Of a stretch of 64,000 nucleotides of DNA, positions 1 through 8,013 are shown piece after piece. Each line of letters opens with the position of its first letter. Positions within the stretch are counted from its first letter, which is position 1. The DNA is from Sphingobacteriaceae bacterium (lineage in GTDB: Bacteria; Bacteroidota; Bacteroidia; B-17B0; Aurantibacillaceae): contig NVQB01000001.1 in the NCBI GenBank assembly GCA_002319075.1, forward strand, positions 5,518,001 to 5,582,000, read 5' to 3'. The position numbers were made by a program, and so were the translations under genes. The notes under the pieces are model-generated. The model was not told the DNA's origin, searched no databases, and saw nothing but the letters and a program-made list of their open reading frames with translations.

Positions 1-1
1 G

Positions 2-112
2 AATGGAGAAGACCTCAAAAGAGCCTATTTAACGCATGCAGAAATTGTATCGGGAGGCAAGGTGCTTTTTATAATGGGTGGAAAACCGAACAAGAAGTTG
101 TTTTTGAATTAA
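2..112 (+). CDS. Glycoside hydrolase family 92, C-terminal end only
   Basis: Frame 2 is open from the window edge to a TAA at 110-112 and reads a 36-residue tail containing RAYLTHAEIVSGGK and then MGGKPNKK. This matches the end of family 92 exo-alpha-mannosidases, which close with a conserved Y-[IL]-T-H-x-[DE]-I-x-x-GG block followed by a 'KPN' motif. Such enzymes trim alpha-mannosides and are usually exported in Bacteroidota. The gene is cut by the window edge, so the catalytic part cannot be judged. The accessory array begins directly behind it, making this the probable last backbone gene on the left side. Confidence 0.75.
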   Translation, partial: NGEDLKRAYLTHAEIVSGGKVLFIMGGKPNKKLFLN

Positions 113-187
113 GATCTAGTGGTAAAGAAAAATTTGCGAGGAACACTTTTACACAGTTTTGTTATACAAAGTGGTGTTTAAAAAGCC

Positions 188-352
188 ATGAGTAAGAAAA
201 ATTCTATTATATTTGATTTACCGCCAACATTACAAAAGGTAATGCAATCGTGTAAAATTCGCCAGATTGGAGGAAGAAAGGTAATGGTATAAGGTAATTA
301 TGGGAAAGCCGTTGGACGACTACTGGAAAAACTTAAAGAACAAAAACATTAG
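188..352 (+). pseudogene. Short interrupted ORF ahead of the HNH gene
   Basis: An ATG at 188 opens a frame of 34 codons ending in TAA at 290-292. The same frame continues without a shift for 19 more codons (GNYGKAVGRLLEKLKEQKH) to a TAG at 350-352. Read through the stop, it would be a basic, helix-rich protein of about 54 residues. It may be a small gene with one nonsense change, or chance. I recognise no family. An alternative 24-residue frame at 300-374 overlaps the next ATG as TAATG. Confidence 0.25.
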
Positions 353-373
353 GACAACAATACATAAAATCTA

Positions 374-1393
374 ATGAAAGGTAATTCTGCTCTTTTCACT
401 CTTGTAATTATTGTTGCAATAATCGCATTCATAATAAAGGTCGTTATATCGGTAGTAAGTTCTCTATTGCTTCCAATTGGCATCACTGTATTAGTGGCCG
501 GTGTGTTGACGTTATCGTATATAGTTTATAGACACTTCTATTTCAATAGTAGCAAATTTTTAAATCTCAAAAGTGACATTCAAAAATATATTAAGAATTG
601 CAACGACCTGAACAGTCATATTAATGAATTAAAAAGTTCTTTCGTTGACATAAATACATACGACTATGGACAAGGGGAACTCAATGACAACAGTAATTTC
701 AAATTCAAACGCAAGGAGTGGCAAAATAACATTAAGAATCATCAGATTTATAACTGTTCTGCAGCCGTATGTAAAAGCGCAAGTAATCAACCAATCAAAT
801 ACCTCTGTAAATATTTCAATATCGAGACAAATGAAGGTACATTAATGAGTTTTGAAACTGTGCTTAATGACTTTGCTGCGGCAGAACAAGGAAAAGAACT
901 ACTAAGGAATGAAAGAGATTCAATTCTAAGCAACATCAGCGAATCTATTCCGAAATTAATTATGTACTTCAACAAGAACATGGTTATTCGGAAGCTTGGC
1001 TTTGAAAGTTACGATTTTAGCGATTTGTACTTACCTGTCTACACTTTTCAGTATGTGTCTGCGGGTGGCAACAGCTCGACAAAATGTGACATAAAATTAA
1101 ACATCGACAACTTAGAGAACTTGATTTCATATTTAAATGATTTAATTAAATTTAAAAAGAGCGTTCAGGGACAAAGGGCCTTAATGACATCCGCTCTAAG
1201 AGAAAAAATAAAATCAAGAGATAACTTTTGTTGCAAAAAATGCTGCTTATCAATTAGAGATGAAAAGAATTTATTGCTAGAGATTGACCATGTTATTCCG
1301 CTTTCAAAAGGCGGTATTACATCTGAAGACAATTTGCAAACTCTTTGTTGGAAATGCAATCGGACTAAAGGTTCAAAAATTGAAAACACATAA
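374..1393 (+). CDS. Membrane-anchored HNH endonuclease
   Basis: This 339-residue protein has two parts. Residues about 7-57 form two hydrophobic helices that should anchor it in the inner membrane, and residues about 275-335 form an HNH nuclease domain. The domain shows the paired cysteines CKKC and CWKC for a structural zinc, the IDHVIPLSKGG core with Asp-His, and the later N in 'EDNLQTLC'. The middle (about 60-270) is charged, helical and unknown to me. HNH domains cut DNA. A membrane tether on one suggests a defence or DNA-entry role, but that is inference. It is the only gene of the first array unit, and attC-like site 1 follows its stop by about 55 bases. Confidence 0.75.
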   Translation: MKGNSALFTLVIIVAIIAFIIKVVISVVSSLLLPIGITVLVAGVLTLSYIVYRHFYFNSSKFLNLKSDIQKYIKNCNDLNSHINELKSSFVDINTYDYGQGELNDNSNFKFKRKEWQNNIKNHQIYNCSAAVCKSASNQPIKYLCKYFNIETNEGTLMSFETVLNDFAAAEQGKELLRNERDSILSNISESIPKLIMYFNKNMVIRKLGFESYDFSDLYLPVYTFQYVSAGGNSSTKCDIKLNIDNLENLISYLNDLIKFKKSVQGQRALMTSALREKIKSRDNFCCKKCCLSIRDEKNLLLEIDHVIPLSKGGITSEDNLQTLCWKCNRTKGSKIENT

Positions 1394-1446
1394 TAAATGT
1401 TTATGCGGACACTTAATCAGACTGAAAACTGTGTGCAACGGCCAAC

Positions 1447-1566
1447 CCATAACGGCAGTCTTGCGTCCATGCCGGGTCTTTTTTGTTTTGGCATTTCGGC
1501 GGACATTAGTACATTTATAACATTGCGGAAGCCGGCACGGCGCAAGGCTGCCATACGTTAGTACCA
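1447..1566 (+). repeat. attC-like recombination site 1
   Basis: Outer boxes are TAAC at 1450-1453 and GTTA at 1557-1560. Inside them GGCAGTCTTGCG pairs with CGCAAGGCTGCC (one G-T pair), and a second arm pairs GCCGG with CCGGC. The roughly 50-base loop holds a segment (GCGGACATTAGTACATTT and on) shared with sites 4 and 5. Size and nested, slightly mismatched stems fit attC sites of chromosomal integrons; the box sequences are not a perfect RYYYAAC/GTTRRRY match. The predicted cassette joint is G^TT at 1557/1558. Confidence 0.6.
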
Positions 1567-1619
1567 ATTGAGGCGGACATATAACACGACTTGAAGTTTG
1601 ATGAAATTATAAATATACA

Positions 1620-2000
1620 ATGACAAGTCCCAACTGGAAAATTTATAATTGGGTTATTTTATCTTTTCAGGTTTTAATCCTGGTAGTTGGACTTCTCTTT
1701 GGAAAAATCGCGTTCGGTTGGGGCTTAGGTGACTTGTTTTGGTACGGACTCATTATAGTTTCAATTTTGACACAATTAATTTTGACACTGATCTTTAAAA
1801 ATAACTTTAATCGACTTCGCATTTTGACAATTATATTTCTTCTCTTTCTATTCTTCATCTCCCTGAGAGCGACAATATGGCGAGGATCTGAGTATAAATG
1901 GAATGGAAATATATTTTATTCAACTTCTTACGAAACAACTTTCGGGACAATTCCAATCGACTCACGGGACTATTACATTAACCGAGACGGAAAAAAATAG
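1620..2000 (+). CDS. Small membrane protein, unknown function
   Basis: This 126-residue protein has about three transmembrane helices (residues about 10-28, 36-58 and 66-84), then a short polar C-terminal tail with a 'YKWNGNIFYST' stretch that should sit outside the membrane. I recognise no family. Small membrane proteins without homologues are common cargo of integron cassettes. It is the sole gene of a 627-base unit between sites 1 and 2, reads in the array direction, and stops only 18 bases before the TAAC box of site 2. The ATG at 1620 is the only sensible start. Confidence 0.6.
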   Translation: MTSPNWKIYNWVILSFQVLILVVGLLFGKIAFGWGLGDLFWYGLIIVSILTQLILTLIFKNNFNRLRILTIIFLLFLFFISLRATIWRGSEYKWNGNIFYSTSYETTFGTIPIDSRDYYINRDGKK

Positions 2001-2003
2001 GTG

Positions 2004-2199
2004 AACGCAACTGGTACTAACAGCAACTAAGCGCCAGCGGACGACTGTACAGGCAAAAGCAAATTTACGGGCAGACAATTTATAGTTTTTGCTTTTGCTC
2101 GGTTTATTGTAAATTCGTTCAGACATCGGAGGCTCTTAAAAACCGGAAAGCATTCTGTTTTCGCCGGCGCTTAGTCGCAATCCGTTAGTACCAATTGCC
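2004..2199 (+). repeat. attC-like recombination site 2
   Basis: The outer stem is long: GCAACTGGTACTAAC (2007-2021) faces GTTAGTACCAATTGC (2184-2198) with one mismatch. Inside it CAACTAAGCGCC pairs with GGCGCTTAGTCG. The loop is about 120 bases and includes a GCAAAAGC / GCTTTTGC arm. Pairing continues roughly 11 bases outside the TAAC/GTTA boxes, which classical attC sites do not show. The predicted joint is at 2184/2185. Confidence 0.6.
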
Positions 2200-2583
2200 G
2201 CGGTGGACATTTCCAAAGACAATTTCGGCGGACAAAAGAACTTTCGTTTTCAAAAACTTCTGGCATTCCGGTCGACAGCTTCCGGGCGGACATCCGGACA
2301 TTAAACAAATTTTTCCCGGGACAATTTTAATTTTTTTTCGACGCTCTAACACACAAGCTCGCTCAAATGCCCGCAAGGCATTTGCCGTGTGCCGGGACGC
2401 GGCACATATTGGCTATCGCTATTGCAGCACATTTGTTTGGCCTCGGAGGACATATGGTAAAGCCAAACAAATAAGCTGCAATGCCCACGCTCAGACAAAT
2501 TGGTTTCTTGCCGACGGGCAAGCGGCTTGACACAAGCTCGCTCAAAAGTCCACCGGACTTTTGCCGTGCATCCCCTCCGGCCA
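2185..2583 (+). repeat. Cassette-start module B, copy 1 (gene-free)
   Basis: This stretch begins in the right half of site 2 and is repeated, with gaps, at 7369-7690: the same TTTTCAAAAACTTCTGGCAT, GGACAATTTTAATTTTTTT and TTGGCTATCGC blocks occur in order in both. It holds a CAAATG / CATTTG hairpin at 2365-2384, a GTGCCG / CGGCAC hairpin at 2389-2405 followed by CTATCGC, a long hairpin at 2421-2482 (ATTGCAGCAC arm against AAGCTGCAAT), and a second CAAAAGTCC / GGACTTTTG hairpin at 2546-2567. Open frames here exist on both strands but follow the palindromes, so I do not call a gene. Confidence 0.7.
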
Positions 2584-2584
2584 G

Positions 2585-2806
2585 TCAAAGGCGCAAGCCT
2601 GCGGCAGCATGGCTGACAGGTTTTTGTTCGTTGACGATGGTGATGGTTAATTTATTTTTTTGTTGTTTAATCTTAATGGTCTGACCTCTTTTAAAGCCAA
2701 GACTTTCAAGCCATTTGCCTTCGAGACGGATTTCAGGAATTTTGGTTTCATCGTATTTTCTGGTACGGTATTTTGTAAGGATTTTAAGTTTTCTAAATTG
2801 TATCAT
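2585..2806 (-). CDS. SymE-family toxin-like protein, copy 1
   Basis: The 73-residue protein reads K-Y-R-T-R-K-Y-D-E-T-K-IPEIRLEGKWLESLGF, then G-Q-T-I-K-I and K-L-T-I. This is the SymE pattern (PF08845): a tyrosine-rich strand, 'IPxIxLxGxWLxxxGF', then a swapped-hairpin AbrB-like core. In E. coli SymE is an SOS-induced toxin held down by the antisense RNA SymR. I place the start at 2806 because the second copy (7697-7918) aligns from that Met; the longer frame to 2896 has an unrelated AT-rich extension. The C-terminal AAAGLRL lies in repeat DNA shared by both copies. It is divergent from the Xre gene at 2986. Confidence 0.75.
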   Translation of the reverse strand: MIQFRKLKILTKYRTRKYDETKIPEIRLEGKWLESLGFKRGQTIKIKQQKNKLTITIVNEQKPVSHAAAGLRL

Positions 2807-2855
2807 TGACGTTGAATTATTTAATATCGATGTTGAATTCCGCTTAAAAATATTC

Positions 2856-2985
2856 ATTTTATGCTTTATAAGCAATATATTCATATAATTAAGCATTAAA
2901 ATATGCTTTATAGACTGAAAATGAGTAAAATAGAATTTTTAGATTATGCTTATTTTGCAGAATAATTAATGTATAAAACTTCTTT
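2856..2985. promoter_or_regulatory. Divergent control region of SymE-like 1 and Xre 1
   Basis: The AT-rich spacer carries TATGCTTTATA twice (2860-2870 and 2902-2912) and an inverted AAGCAT / ATGCTT pair at 2891-2908. Direct plus inverted copies of one word between two divergent genes, one encoding a Cro/C1-type regulator, suggest the binding site of that regulator. No binding evidence can be read from sequence. Confidence 0.4.
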
Positions 2986-3198
2986 ATGAAGAAAAAAAGA
3001 GCTAGTAATAGAATTAAGGCTGTTTTAGCGGAACAAGGAAAAACGAACAATTGGCTTGCTGAACAATTGGATAAAAACAGAACAACTGTTTCCAAGTGGT
3101 GTACAAATCAAATGCAACCAACAATGGAAACTCTATTTGAAATAGCATTTGTTTTAGATGTAGATGTGAGAGAATTATTGGTTCCAACAAAAAAATAA
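2986..3198 (+). CDS. Xre/Cro-C1 family regulator 1
   Basis: This 70-residue single-domain protein has a five-helix HTH_3 fold: 'NRIKAVLAEQGKTNNWLAEQL' (helices 1-2), the recognition helix 'NRTTVSKWCTNQ', then 'PTMETLFEIAFVLDVDVRELL'. Such one-domain regulators repress their own and neighbouring promoters. It lies between the SymE-like gene (divergent) and the methyltransferase gene 116 bases downstream on the same strand. It could therefore be a controller (C) protein for the restriction-modification pair as well as a repressor of the toxin. Both roles are inference from position. Confidence 0.8.
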   Translation: MKKKRASNRIKAVLAEQGKTNNWLAEQLDKNRTTVSKWCTNQMQPTMETLFEIAFVLDVDVRELLVPTKK

Positions 3199-3314
3199 AA
3201 GAGTGAATTTTGAATGCTATAAAATATAGCAAACGTCAACTACATTTTATCGTAATTTAGTTGTGTGAAATTGAAGTATTTAGACTAAGGATTTTATAGA
3301 CGGGCAAATTAGTA

Positions 3315-6300
3315 ATGACAGGACAAGAGGTTATAGAATTAATTGGATTAGACAGAGCTAAATCTATAAATTCTAAGAGTAAAAAACTCTTAGAAAGCGA
3401 GTCTATTGTATTTGATCATGTTCGTGAATTTGGAGTTGATTCGGTTTATTTTAACACAGATGAAAACGGAAATAGTTTTCCTGCCGTATTTTTAAAAAAG
3501 GTAAAAAGTTTTGACGTGGAAACATTGCAAGTAATAGCTGATACCCACAGAAAAATATGGAATTATAAAAAAGTACTATTCTTATATGTTTATTCCGAAA
3601 TAGAAATTCGTATATATAATTGTTCTGAAAAACCTCTTATTAAAACCCAAGAGAATTTTGATTATCAAAAAGAACTTCAAAGCATCGAAATAGAAAGTTA
3701 TTCTTTTTCAGACAAAAAACAACTTGAAGAACTCAATAAACTTTTTTCAAGAATAGCCATTGATTCCGGAGTTATTTGGACATTAGAAGAAGCTCAATTT
3801 ATTAGAGATAAAATAAATTTACAACGTAGAGTTGATAAATACTTAGTAGAAAGCTTAGTTAACACTGCCCAACAACTAGAACAGGAAGGTCTAAAAGTTG
3901 ATTTTATTCATAAAATCATTCTTCGTTCCCTTTTCTTATTGTATCTTGAAGATAGAGGAGCTACGGACCATAAATTGTACTCTCAAATTAAAAAAGGGAC
4001 AAAATCTTATTTTGATATTTTAGACGATACGAAGTCTACATACCTGTTATTCGACCGCTTGGAAGAAGATTTTAATGGGAACGTTTTTACTTTAGAAAAG
4101 GGAGAAAAAATATCTGCAGAACAACTTCAACTAATAAAAAAATGTTTCATAAGTGGTAATGATAACACACCTCAATCAAAATTGTTTGAAGAATGGAGAT
4201 TGTTTGATTTCAGTATTATACAAATTGAGTTGTTAAGTGAAATTTACGAAAACTTTTTATTCAAAACCGATCCTGATTTAAAGAAAAAAACAGGAACATA
4301 TTATACGCCTCCTGCACTGGTAGAATTTATATTAAATGAGAAGTTACCGATTAGAAAAAATGAAAAAAACTATAATATAAAAGTATTAGACCCAAGTTGT
4401 GGTTCTGGAATTTTTTTAGTTGAAAGTTTCAACCGTTTGGTAAAACGTTATGAAAACCAGCACAAGGAGAAGCTAACGGATTTTGATAGGTTAAATAAAT
4501 TATTAACTGATAATATTTTCGGTATTGAACTACACCCTCAAGCTATAAAAGTAGCGGCATTTAGCTTATACTTGGCATTAGTTGATAAATTAGATCCTAA
4601 AAATTTATGGCAAAAGAAAAAACATCGTTTGCCTAATCTTATCAATAATCCTAATGATAAATCATTAAAAGCACAAGGCAAAAATCTATTTTGTAGAGAT
4701 ACCATTCTGCAAAATATAGAAATTGAAAATATTGAATTCAATTTGGTAGTTGGTAATCCGCCATTTGGAACAACTGATTTATCAAAATCAGTCATTAAAT
4801 ATTGTGAGAAATATGGTTTTGCCAAAGAAATGGTTCTACCATTTCTTCACAAAGCGACAAATTTTGCACCAAATGGCGAGATAGCTTTGATCTTTAATAC
4901 TAAAGTTTTGACGAACACAGGTGGAACATATCAAAATTTTAGGAAGTGGCTGTTTCAAGAATGTTATGTAGATAAAATATATAACTTTTCCATTCTTCGG
5001 AATGCAAAGAAAAATTTTGGAGGACAATTATTTGGCGATGCGACAGGTCCGATAAGTATTCTATTCTATCAAAAAGAACAACCAAAAAATCCAAAAGATA
5101 AAATTGCATACTATGCTCCAAAAACATTTATTAAATCCAATATAATTGATGGATTAAGTATTGACTTTTCAGATTTAAAATTTCTGCCTAGAAATGAATG
5201 TGAGAAGCCTGATACCAATATCTGGAAAATTGCAATGTGGGGGGGAATGAATGATTGGGATTTAATACAAAGGCTGAATAAAGAATTCACTTCAATTAAT
5301 AGCTTTTTAAAAAACGAAAATATTGATTATGGTGTAGGTTATCAACTGGGTAATCCTAGAAATATTGAAAATTTAGAAATCAAAAAATTACCAATTCACA
5401 CTCCTAATAATATATTAAAATATTATACTCCGAAACCTACCCAAAGAATAAACATAGATAAATTCCATAGATTAGGTAAACTTGAAGCGTATCAAAACCC
5501 ACATATATTACTAAACGAAGGCATTAAAGTTGATAATGGCAAGTTGACTTTGTTAGCTTCTTTTGTTGATTATAAAAGTGCTTATTCAAAAGGTATAGTT
5601 GGTATTTACTCAAAAAAAGGCGATACAAATCTGTTAAAATTATTGACGGTTTATTTGAATTCTGATTTCATCCGGTATTATTCGTTCTTAATGACATCTA
5701 GTTGGGGAATCGAAAGAGATGTAGTTAAACATAAGGAATTATTTGAAGTTCCTTTTTTATTGGAACAACTGGATGAAAAACAGAAAAAACACATTATCAA
5801 ACTGTTTGATGAGGATCTTTATAATAAAGAATTTCAGACAATCAACAAGTCAATAGAAAATCAAATAAACGACATAATCTTAAACTGTTTGCTACAAAAT
5901 GAAAAGTTTATTGTGCAACATTTGCTGGACAATATTGAACTATTTCACAAACAAGAAAAATCAACTGCTCTATATCCTTTACTCCAACAGCAAACGCAAG
6001 AATACGGAAAAATCATTAGTTCTGAACTCAATGATTTCCTTAATGGCCAGGATTTATTTGCAAATCCTACAGTTTATAACATTAGCAGACTTTCACCCTT
6101 GATCATTATAAAACTTTCTTTTGATAAAAAACAAAAAGAAATTATTACTTCAAATGAGTTTGTTGAAGATGAGCTAAAAAAAATAGATCAACATTTATGG
6201 GAGGAAAAATCAAGTAATATCTATTTTAGAAAAAAACTAAATTATAAAACAGAAAACGACATTTATATTATTCGACCGAATCAGCGTAGATTTTGGTCGA

Positions 6301-6359
6301 AGTCAATGGCATTGGAAGATGCTTCAGAATTAATTCTAGAAATCTTAAACAGGAATTAA
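3315..6359 (+). CDS. Eco57I-like N6-adenine DNA methyltransferase (type II RM)
   Basis: The 1014-residue protein contains a gamma-class N6-adenine methyltransferase core. The AdoMet motif I, LDPSCGSG, lies at about 358-365 and the catalytic NPPF at 481-484. An N-terminal arm of about 330 residues precedes the core, with KTGTYYTPPALVEFIL (motif X) just ahead of it. The segment after 600 looks like a target-recognition domain (HxxLGKLEAYQNPHILLNEG). I see no clear PD-(D/E)XK in the N-terminal arm, unlike one-chain type IIG enzymes. The nuclease is probably the next gene, 2 bases downstream. The role would be to methylate host sites while the partner cuts unmethylated DNA. Codon use is AT-rich compared with the right half of the window. 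Confidence 0.85.
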   Translation: MTGQEVIELIGLDRAKSINSKSKKLLESESIVFDHVREFGVDSVYFNTDENGNSFPAVFLKKVKSFDVETLQVIADTHRKIWNYKKVLFLYVYSEIEIRIYNCSEKPLIKTQENFDYQKELQSIEIESYSFSDKKQLEELNKLFSRIAIDSGVIWTLEEAQFIRDKINLQRRVDKYLVESLVNTAQQLEQEGLKVDFIHKIILRSLFLLYLEDRGATDHKLYSQIKKGTKSYFDILDDTKSTYLLFDRLEEDFNGNVFTLEKGEKISAEQLQLIKKCFISGNDNTPQSKLFEEWRLFDFSIIQIELLSEIYENFLFKTDPDLKKKTGTYYTPPALVEFILNEKLPIRKNEKNYNIKVLDPSCGSGIFLVESFNRLVKRYENQHKEKLTDFDRLNKLLTDNIFGIELHPQAIKVAAFSLYLALVDKLDPKNLWQKKKHRLPNLINNPNDKSLKAQGKNLFCRDTILQNIEIENIEFNLVVGNPPFGTTDLSKSVIKYCEKYGFAKEMVLPFLHKATNFAPNGEIALIFNTKVLTNTGGTYQNFRKWLFQECYVDKIYNFSILRNAKKNFGGQLFGDATGPISILFYQKEQPKNPKDKIAYYAPKTFIKSNIIDGLSIDFSDLKFLPRNECEKPDTNIWKIAMWGGMNDWDLIQRLNKEFTSINSFLKNENIDYGVGYQLGNPRNIENLEIKKLPIHTPNNILKYYTPKPTQRINIDKFHRLGKLEAYQNPHILLNEGIKVDNGKLTLLASFVDYKSAYSKGIVGIYSKKGDTNLLKLLTVYLNSDFIRYYSFLMTSSWGIERDVVKHKELFEVPFLLEQLDEKQKKHIIKLFDEDLYNKEFQTINKSIENQINDIILNCLLQNEKFIVQHLLDNIELFHKQEKSTALYPLLQQQTQEYGKIISSELNDFLNGQDLFANPTVYNISRLSPLIIIKLSFDKKQKEIITSNEFVEDELKKIDQHLWEEKSSNIYFRKKLNYKTENDIYIIRPNQRRFWSKSMALEDASELILEILNRN

Positions 6360-6361
6360 GG

Positions 6362-6976
6362 ATGGCATTGAATACTACTATTTACGAAAAATTCAGGAAT
6401 GCTTTTGAGCATAAATGTTGTCAGCTAATAGTTGATGCGTATCAAACTTCAATAGTAGAGAAAGTTATAAAACTAGACTGGAATGAAAACGATATTTCTT
6501 CCGAATTACACCAGCATATAAAAAAAAATCCACAAAGACTGAAGTGGAAAGTTTCAACCAATGTAGAAGCTGATATTCCTAAAAACATTCCGAAAGAGAA
6601 AGGGTTTTCTGATAAATTTCCAAGGATAGATTTTAGACTGACTTCGTTTGTATCAACTTATGAGTTTGAATATTTCTTTGAAGCTAAAAATCTGAAACAA
6701 AACGATTCAGGATTAAAACGTAGATATATTGATACAGGAATTAACAACTTCGTCTCCAAAAAATACGAAAATGGTAGTTTGATCGGATATCTTCTGGAAG
6801 GCCAAACCAATGACGCGATAAACGGTATTAACTCATTATTAAAAAAAGACAAAAGAAATACGGAAACATTAATTTTGAAATCGAATAAGCTAATAAAAAC
6901 CTATTACGAATCTAACCATTCTGACATTGGAGTATTGAAACACTTAATTTTTGATTTTACAAATATCTCCAGTTAA
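6362..6976 (+). CDS. PD-(D/E)XK nuclease, partner of the methyltransferase
   Basis: This 204-residue protein has the core of a restriction-type nuclease: IDFRL with D90, then FEYFFEAKNL with E107-A-K109, separated by a hydrophobic strand. An N-terminal helical part (1-60) and a C-terminal helical part follow no family I know. I start at ATG 6362, which follows the methyltransferase stop by 2 bases, rather than the longer frame from 6293 that runs back into that gene. The tight spacing argues for translational coupling. I read it as the cutting subunit of a two-gene restriction-modification system; the site cut cannot be read. Confidence 0.7.
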   Translation: MALNTTIYEKFRNAFEHKCCQLIVDAYQTSIVEKVIKLDWNENDISSELHQHIKKNPQRLKWKVSTNVEADIPKNIPKEKGFSDKFPRIDFRLTSFVSTYEFEYFFEAKNLKQNDSGLKRRYIDTGINNFVSKKYENGSLIGYLLEGQTNDAINGINSLLKKDKRNTETLILKSNKLIKTYYESNHSDIGVLKHLIFDFTNISS

Positions 6977-7040
6977 CAATAGCTATTTTTACTCAATTCC
7001 AGTCTCTATTAGATCGCATGTCCTGATTTTTTTATAATCC

Positions 7041-7267
7041 ACAGCACATTTTACAAGCACATTTGCCGCGTCTTTCAAAGGCAAATATTTTTAGTGGCGC
7101 CAAATAAGCTTGTAAAATTTCCTTCCCGCCTGTGTGGACATTAGAACGAGCAATTTTTTAAATTGCATTCCTATCGCACAAAAAAAATAAAAAGTTCGGA
7201 CGGAAAAAAATGGTTTGACATCTTAAAATTTAGCGGCGGACACATGACCAGAAGTTAAACTGTGTGG
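7041..7267 (+). repeat. Cassette-end module A, copy 1 (gene-free)
   Basis: This stretch recurs at 9888-10120 and, less closely, at 14430-14680, each time directly in front of an attC-like site. It contains a 70-base hairpin (7048-7118; ATTTTACAAGCACATTTG arm against CAAATAAGCTTGTAAAAT), then GCAATTT / AAATTGC (7150-7166) followed by CTATCGC, and ends with GACCAGAAGTTAAACTGTGT. I see no coding frame. Bases 6977-7040 show nothing distinct. Confidence 0.75.
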
Positions 7268-7380
7268 CGGCAACTGGGTACTAACAGCACGCGTAGCGCC
7301 ATTTTTGCGCATTAGCGCCTAAATGCATAACTTGGACTTAGCAAAAACGGACGCCAGCGTGCCATCCGTTAGTACCAATT
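7268..7380 (+). repeat. attC-like recombination site 3
   Basis: Outer boxes are TAAC at 7282-7285 and GTTA at 7368-7371. Outside them GGCAACTGGGTAC faces GTACCAATTGCC. Inside, GCACGCGTAGCGCC and TTTTTGC face GCAAAAA and GACGCCAGCGTGC with bulges. It is the shortest site (about 105 bases) and lacks the shared loop segment of sites 1, 4 and 5. The joint is at 7368/7369. Confidence 0.6.
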
Positions 7381-7696
7381 GCCGCGGACATCTCCAATGA
7401 CAATTTTACGGCAGACAACAGAGTTTTCGTTTTCAAAAACTTCTGGCATTCCGGTCGACAGCTTTTGGGCGGACATCCGAACATTAAACAAATTTTCCCA
7501 GGACAATTTTAATTTTTTTCCTACGCTTCTTTCTGCCCCGTGACGCGGGGCAAATTGGCTATCGCAATTGCAGCACATTTGTTTGGCATCGGAGGACATT
7601 TAGTAAAGCCAAACAAATAAGCTGCAATGCCTACGCGCAAAACAAATTGGTTGCTTGCCGACGGGCAAGCGTGTTTGCGCGTCTCGCTCCGCTTAG
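7369..7696 (+). repeat. Cassette-start module B, copy 2 (gene-free)
   Basis: This is a diverged copy of 2185-2583. It keeps the TTTTCAAAAACTTCTGGCAT block, a GCCCCG / CGGGGC hairpin (7535-7551) followed by TTGGCTATCGC, and the long hairpin at 7567-7628 whose arms ATTGCAGCAC and AAGCTGCAAT equal copy 1. The GC arm of the small hairpin differs from copy 1 on both sides, so pairing is kept while sequence is not. Frames across it follow the palindromes and are not called. Confidence 0.7.
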
Positions 7697-7918
7697 TCAA
7701 AGGCGCAAGCCTGCGGCAGCATGGCGGACAGGTTTTTGTTCGTTGACAACTGTAATAGTTAATTTATTTTTTTGCTGTTTAATCTTGACAGTCTGACCTT
7801 GCTTAAAGCCCAGTGCTTCCAGCCATTTGCCTTCGAGACGGATTTCAGGAATTTTAGTTTCATCATACTTTCGTGTACGGTATTTTGTGTGAATTTTGAG
7901 TTTTCTGAAATTAATCAT
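7697..7918 (-). CDS. SymE-family toxin-like protein, copy 2
   Basis: This 73-residue protein is nearly identical to the product at 2585-2806: only about eight positions differ, such as H for L in KIHTKY and V for I in the last strands. The SymE signature IPEIRLEGKWLEALGF is intact. Most differences are conservative, which suggests both copies are or were functional. I start at the Met aligned with copy 1. It is divergent from an Xre gene (8014), as is copy 1, but that regulator is a different Xre lineage. Confidence 0.75.
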   Translation of the reverse strand: MINFRKLKIHTKYRTRKYDETKIPEIRLEGKWLEALGFKQGQTVKIKQQKNKLTITVVNEQKPVRHAAAGLRL

Positions 7919-7933
7919 CGTCATATAACTGTA

Positions 7934-8008
7934 TGACAAATATAACATGAGAATTTCATTTGTCAACTTTTAATATGACAAACTTGTCAACAAATTAGCT
8001 GACATTTG
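7934..8008. promoter_or_regulatory. Operator-like TGACAA repeats between SymE-like 2 and Xre 2
   Basis: Half-sites are arranged as TGACAAAT (7934-7941) against ATTTGTCA (7958-7965), the compact inverted repeat TGACAAACTTGTCA (7976-7989), and TGACATTTG (8000-8008). Four TGACA words in 75 bases between divergent genes look like a cooperative operator for the Xre protein. The last one resembles the TAnnTTTG -7 element of Bacteroidota and lies right before the GTG start. Confidence 0.5.
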
Positions 8009-8013
8009 TTTTA

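Noticed and set aside
1284-1567. Frames across attC-like site 1 on both strands
   Set aside because: They overlap the HNH gene end and the palindrome and have low-quality composition.
2195-2588. Overlapping open frames of 60-111 codons on both strands in module B
   Set aside because: They run through palindromes and are open on both strands because the arms mirror each other. The second copy at 7369-7599 breaks the frames while keeping the stems, and no frame has a protein-like composition.
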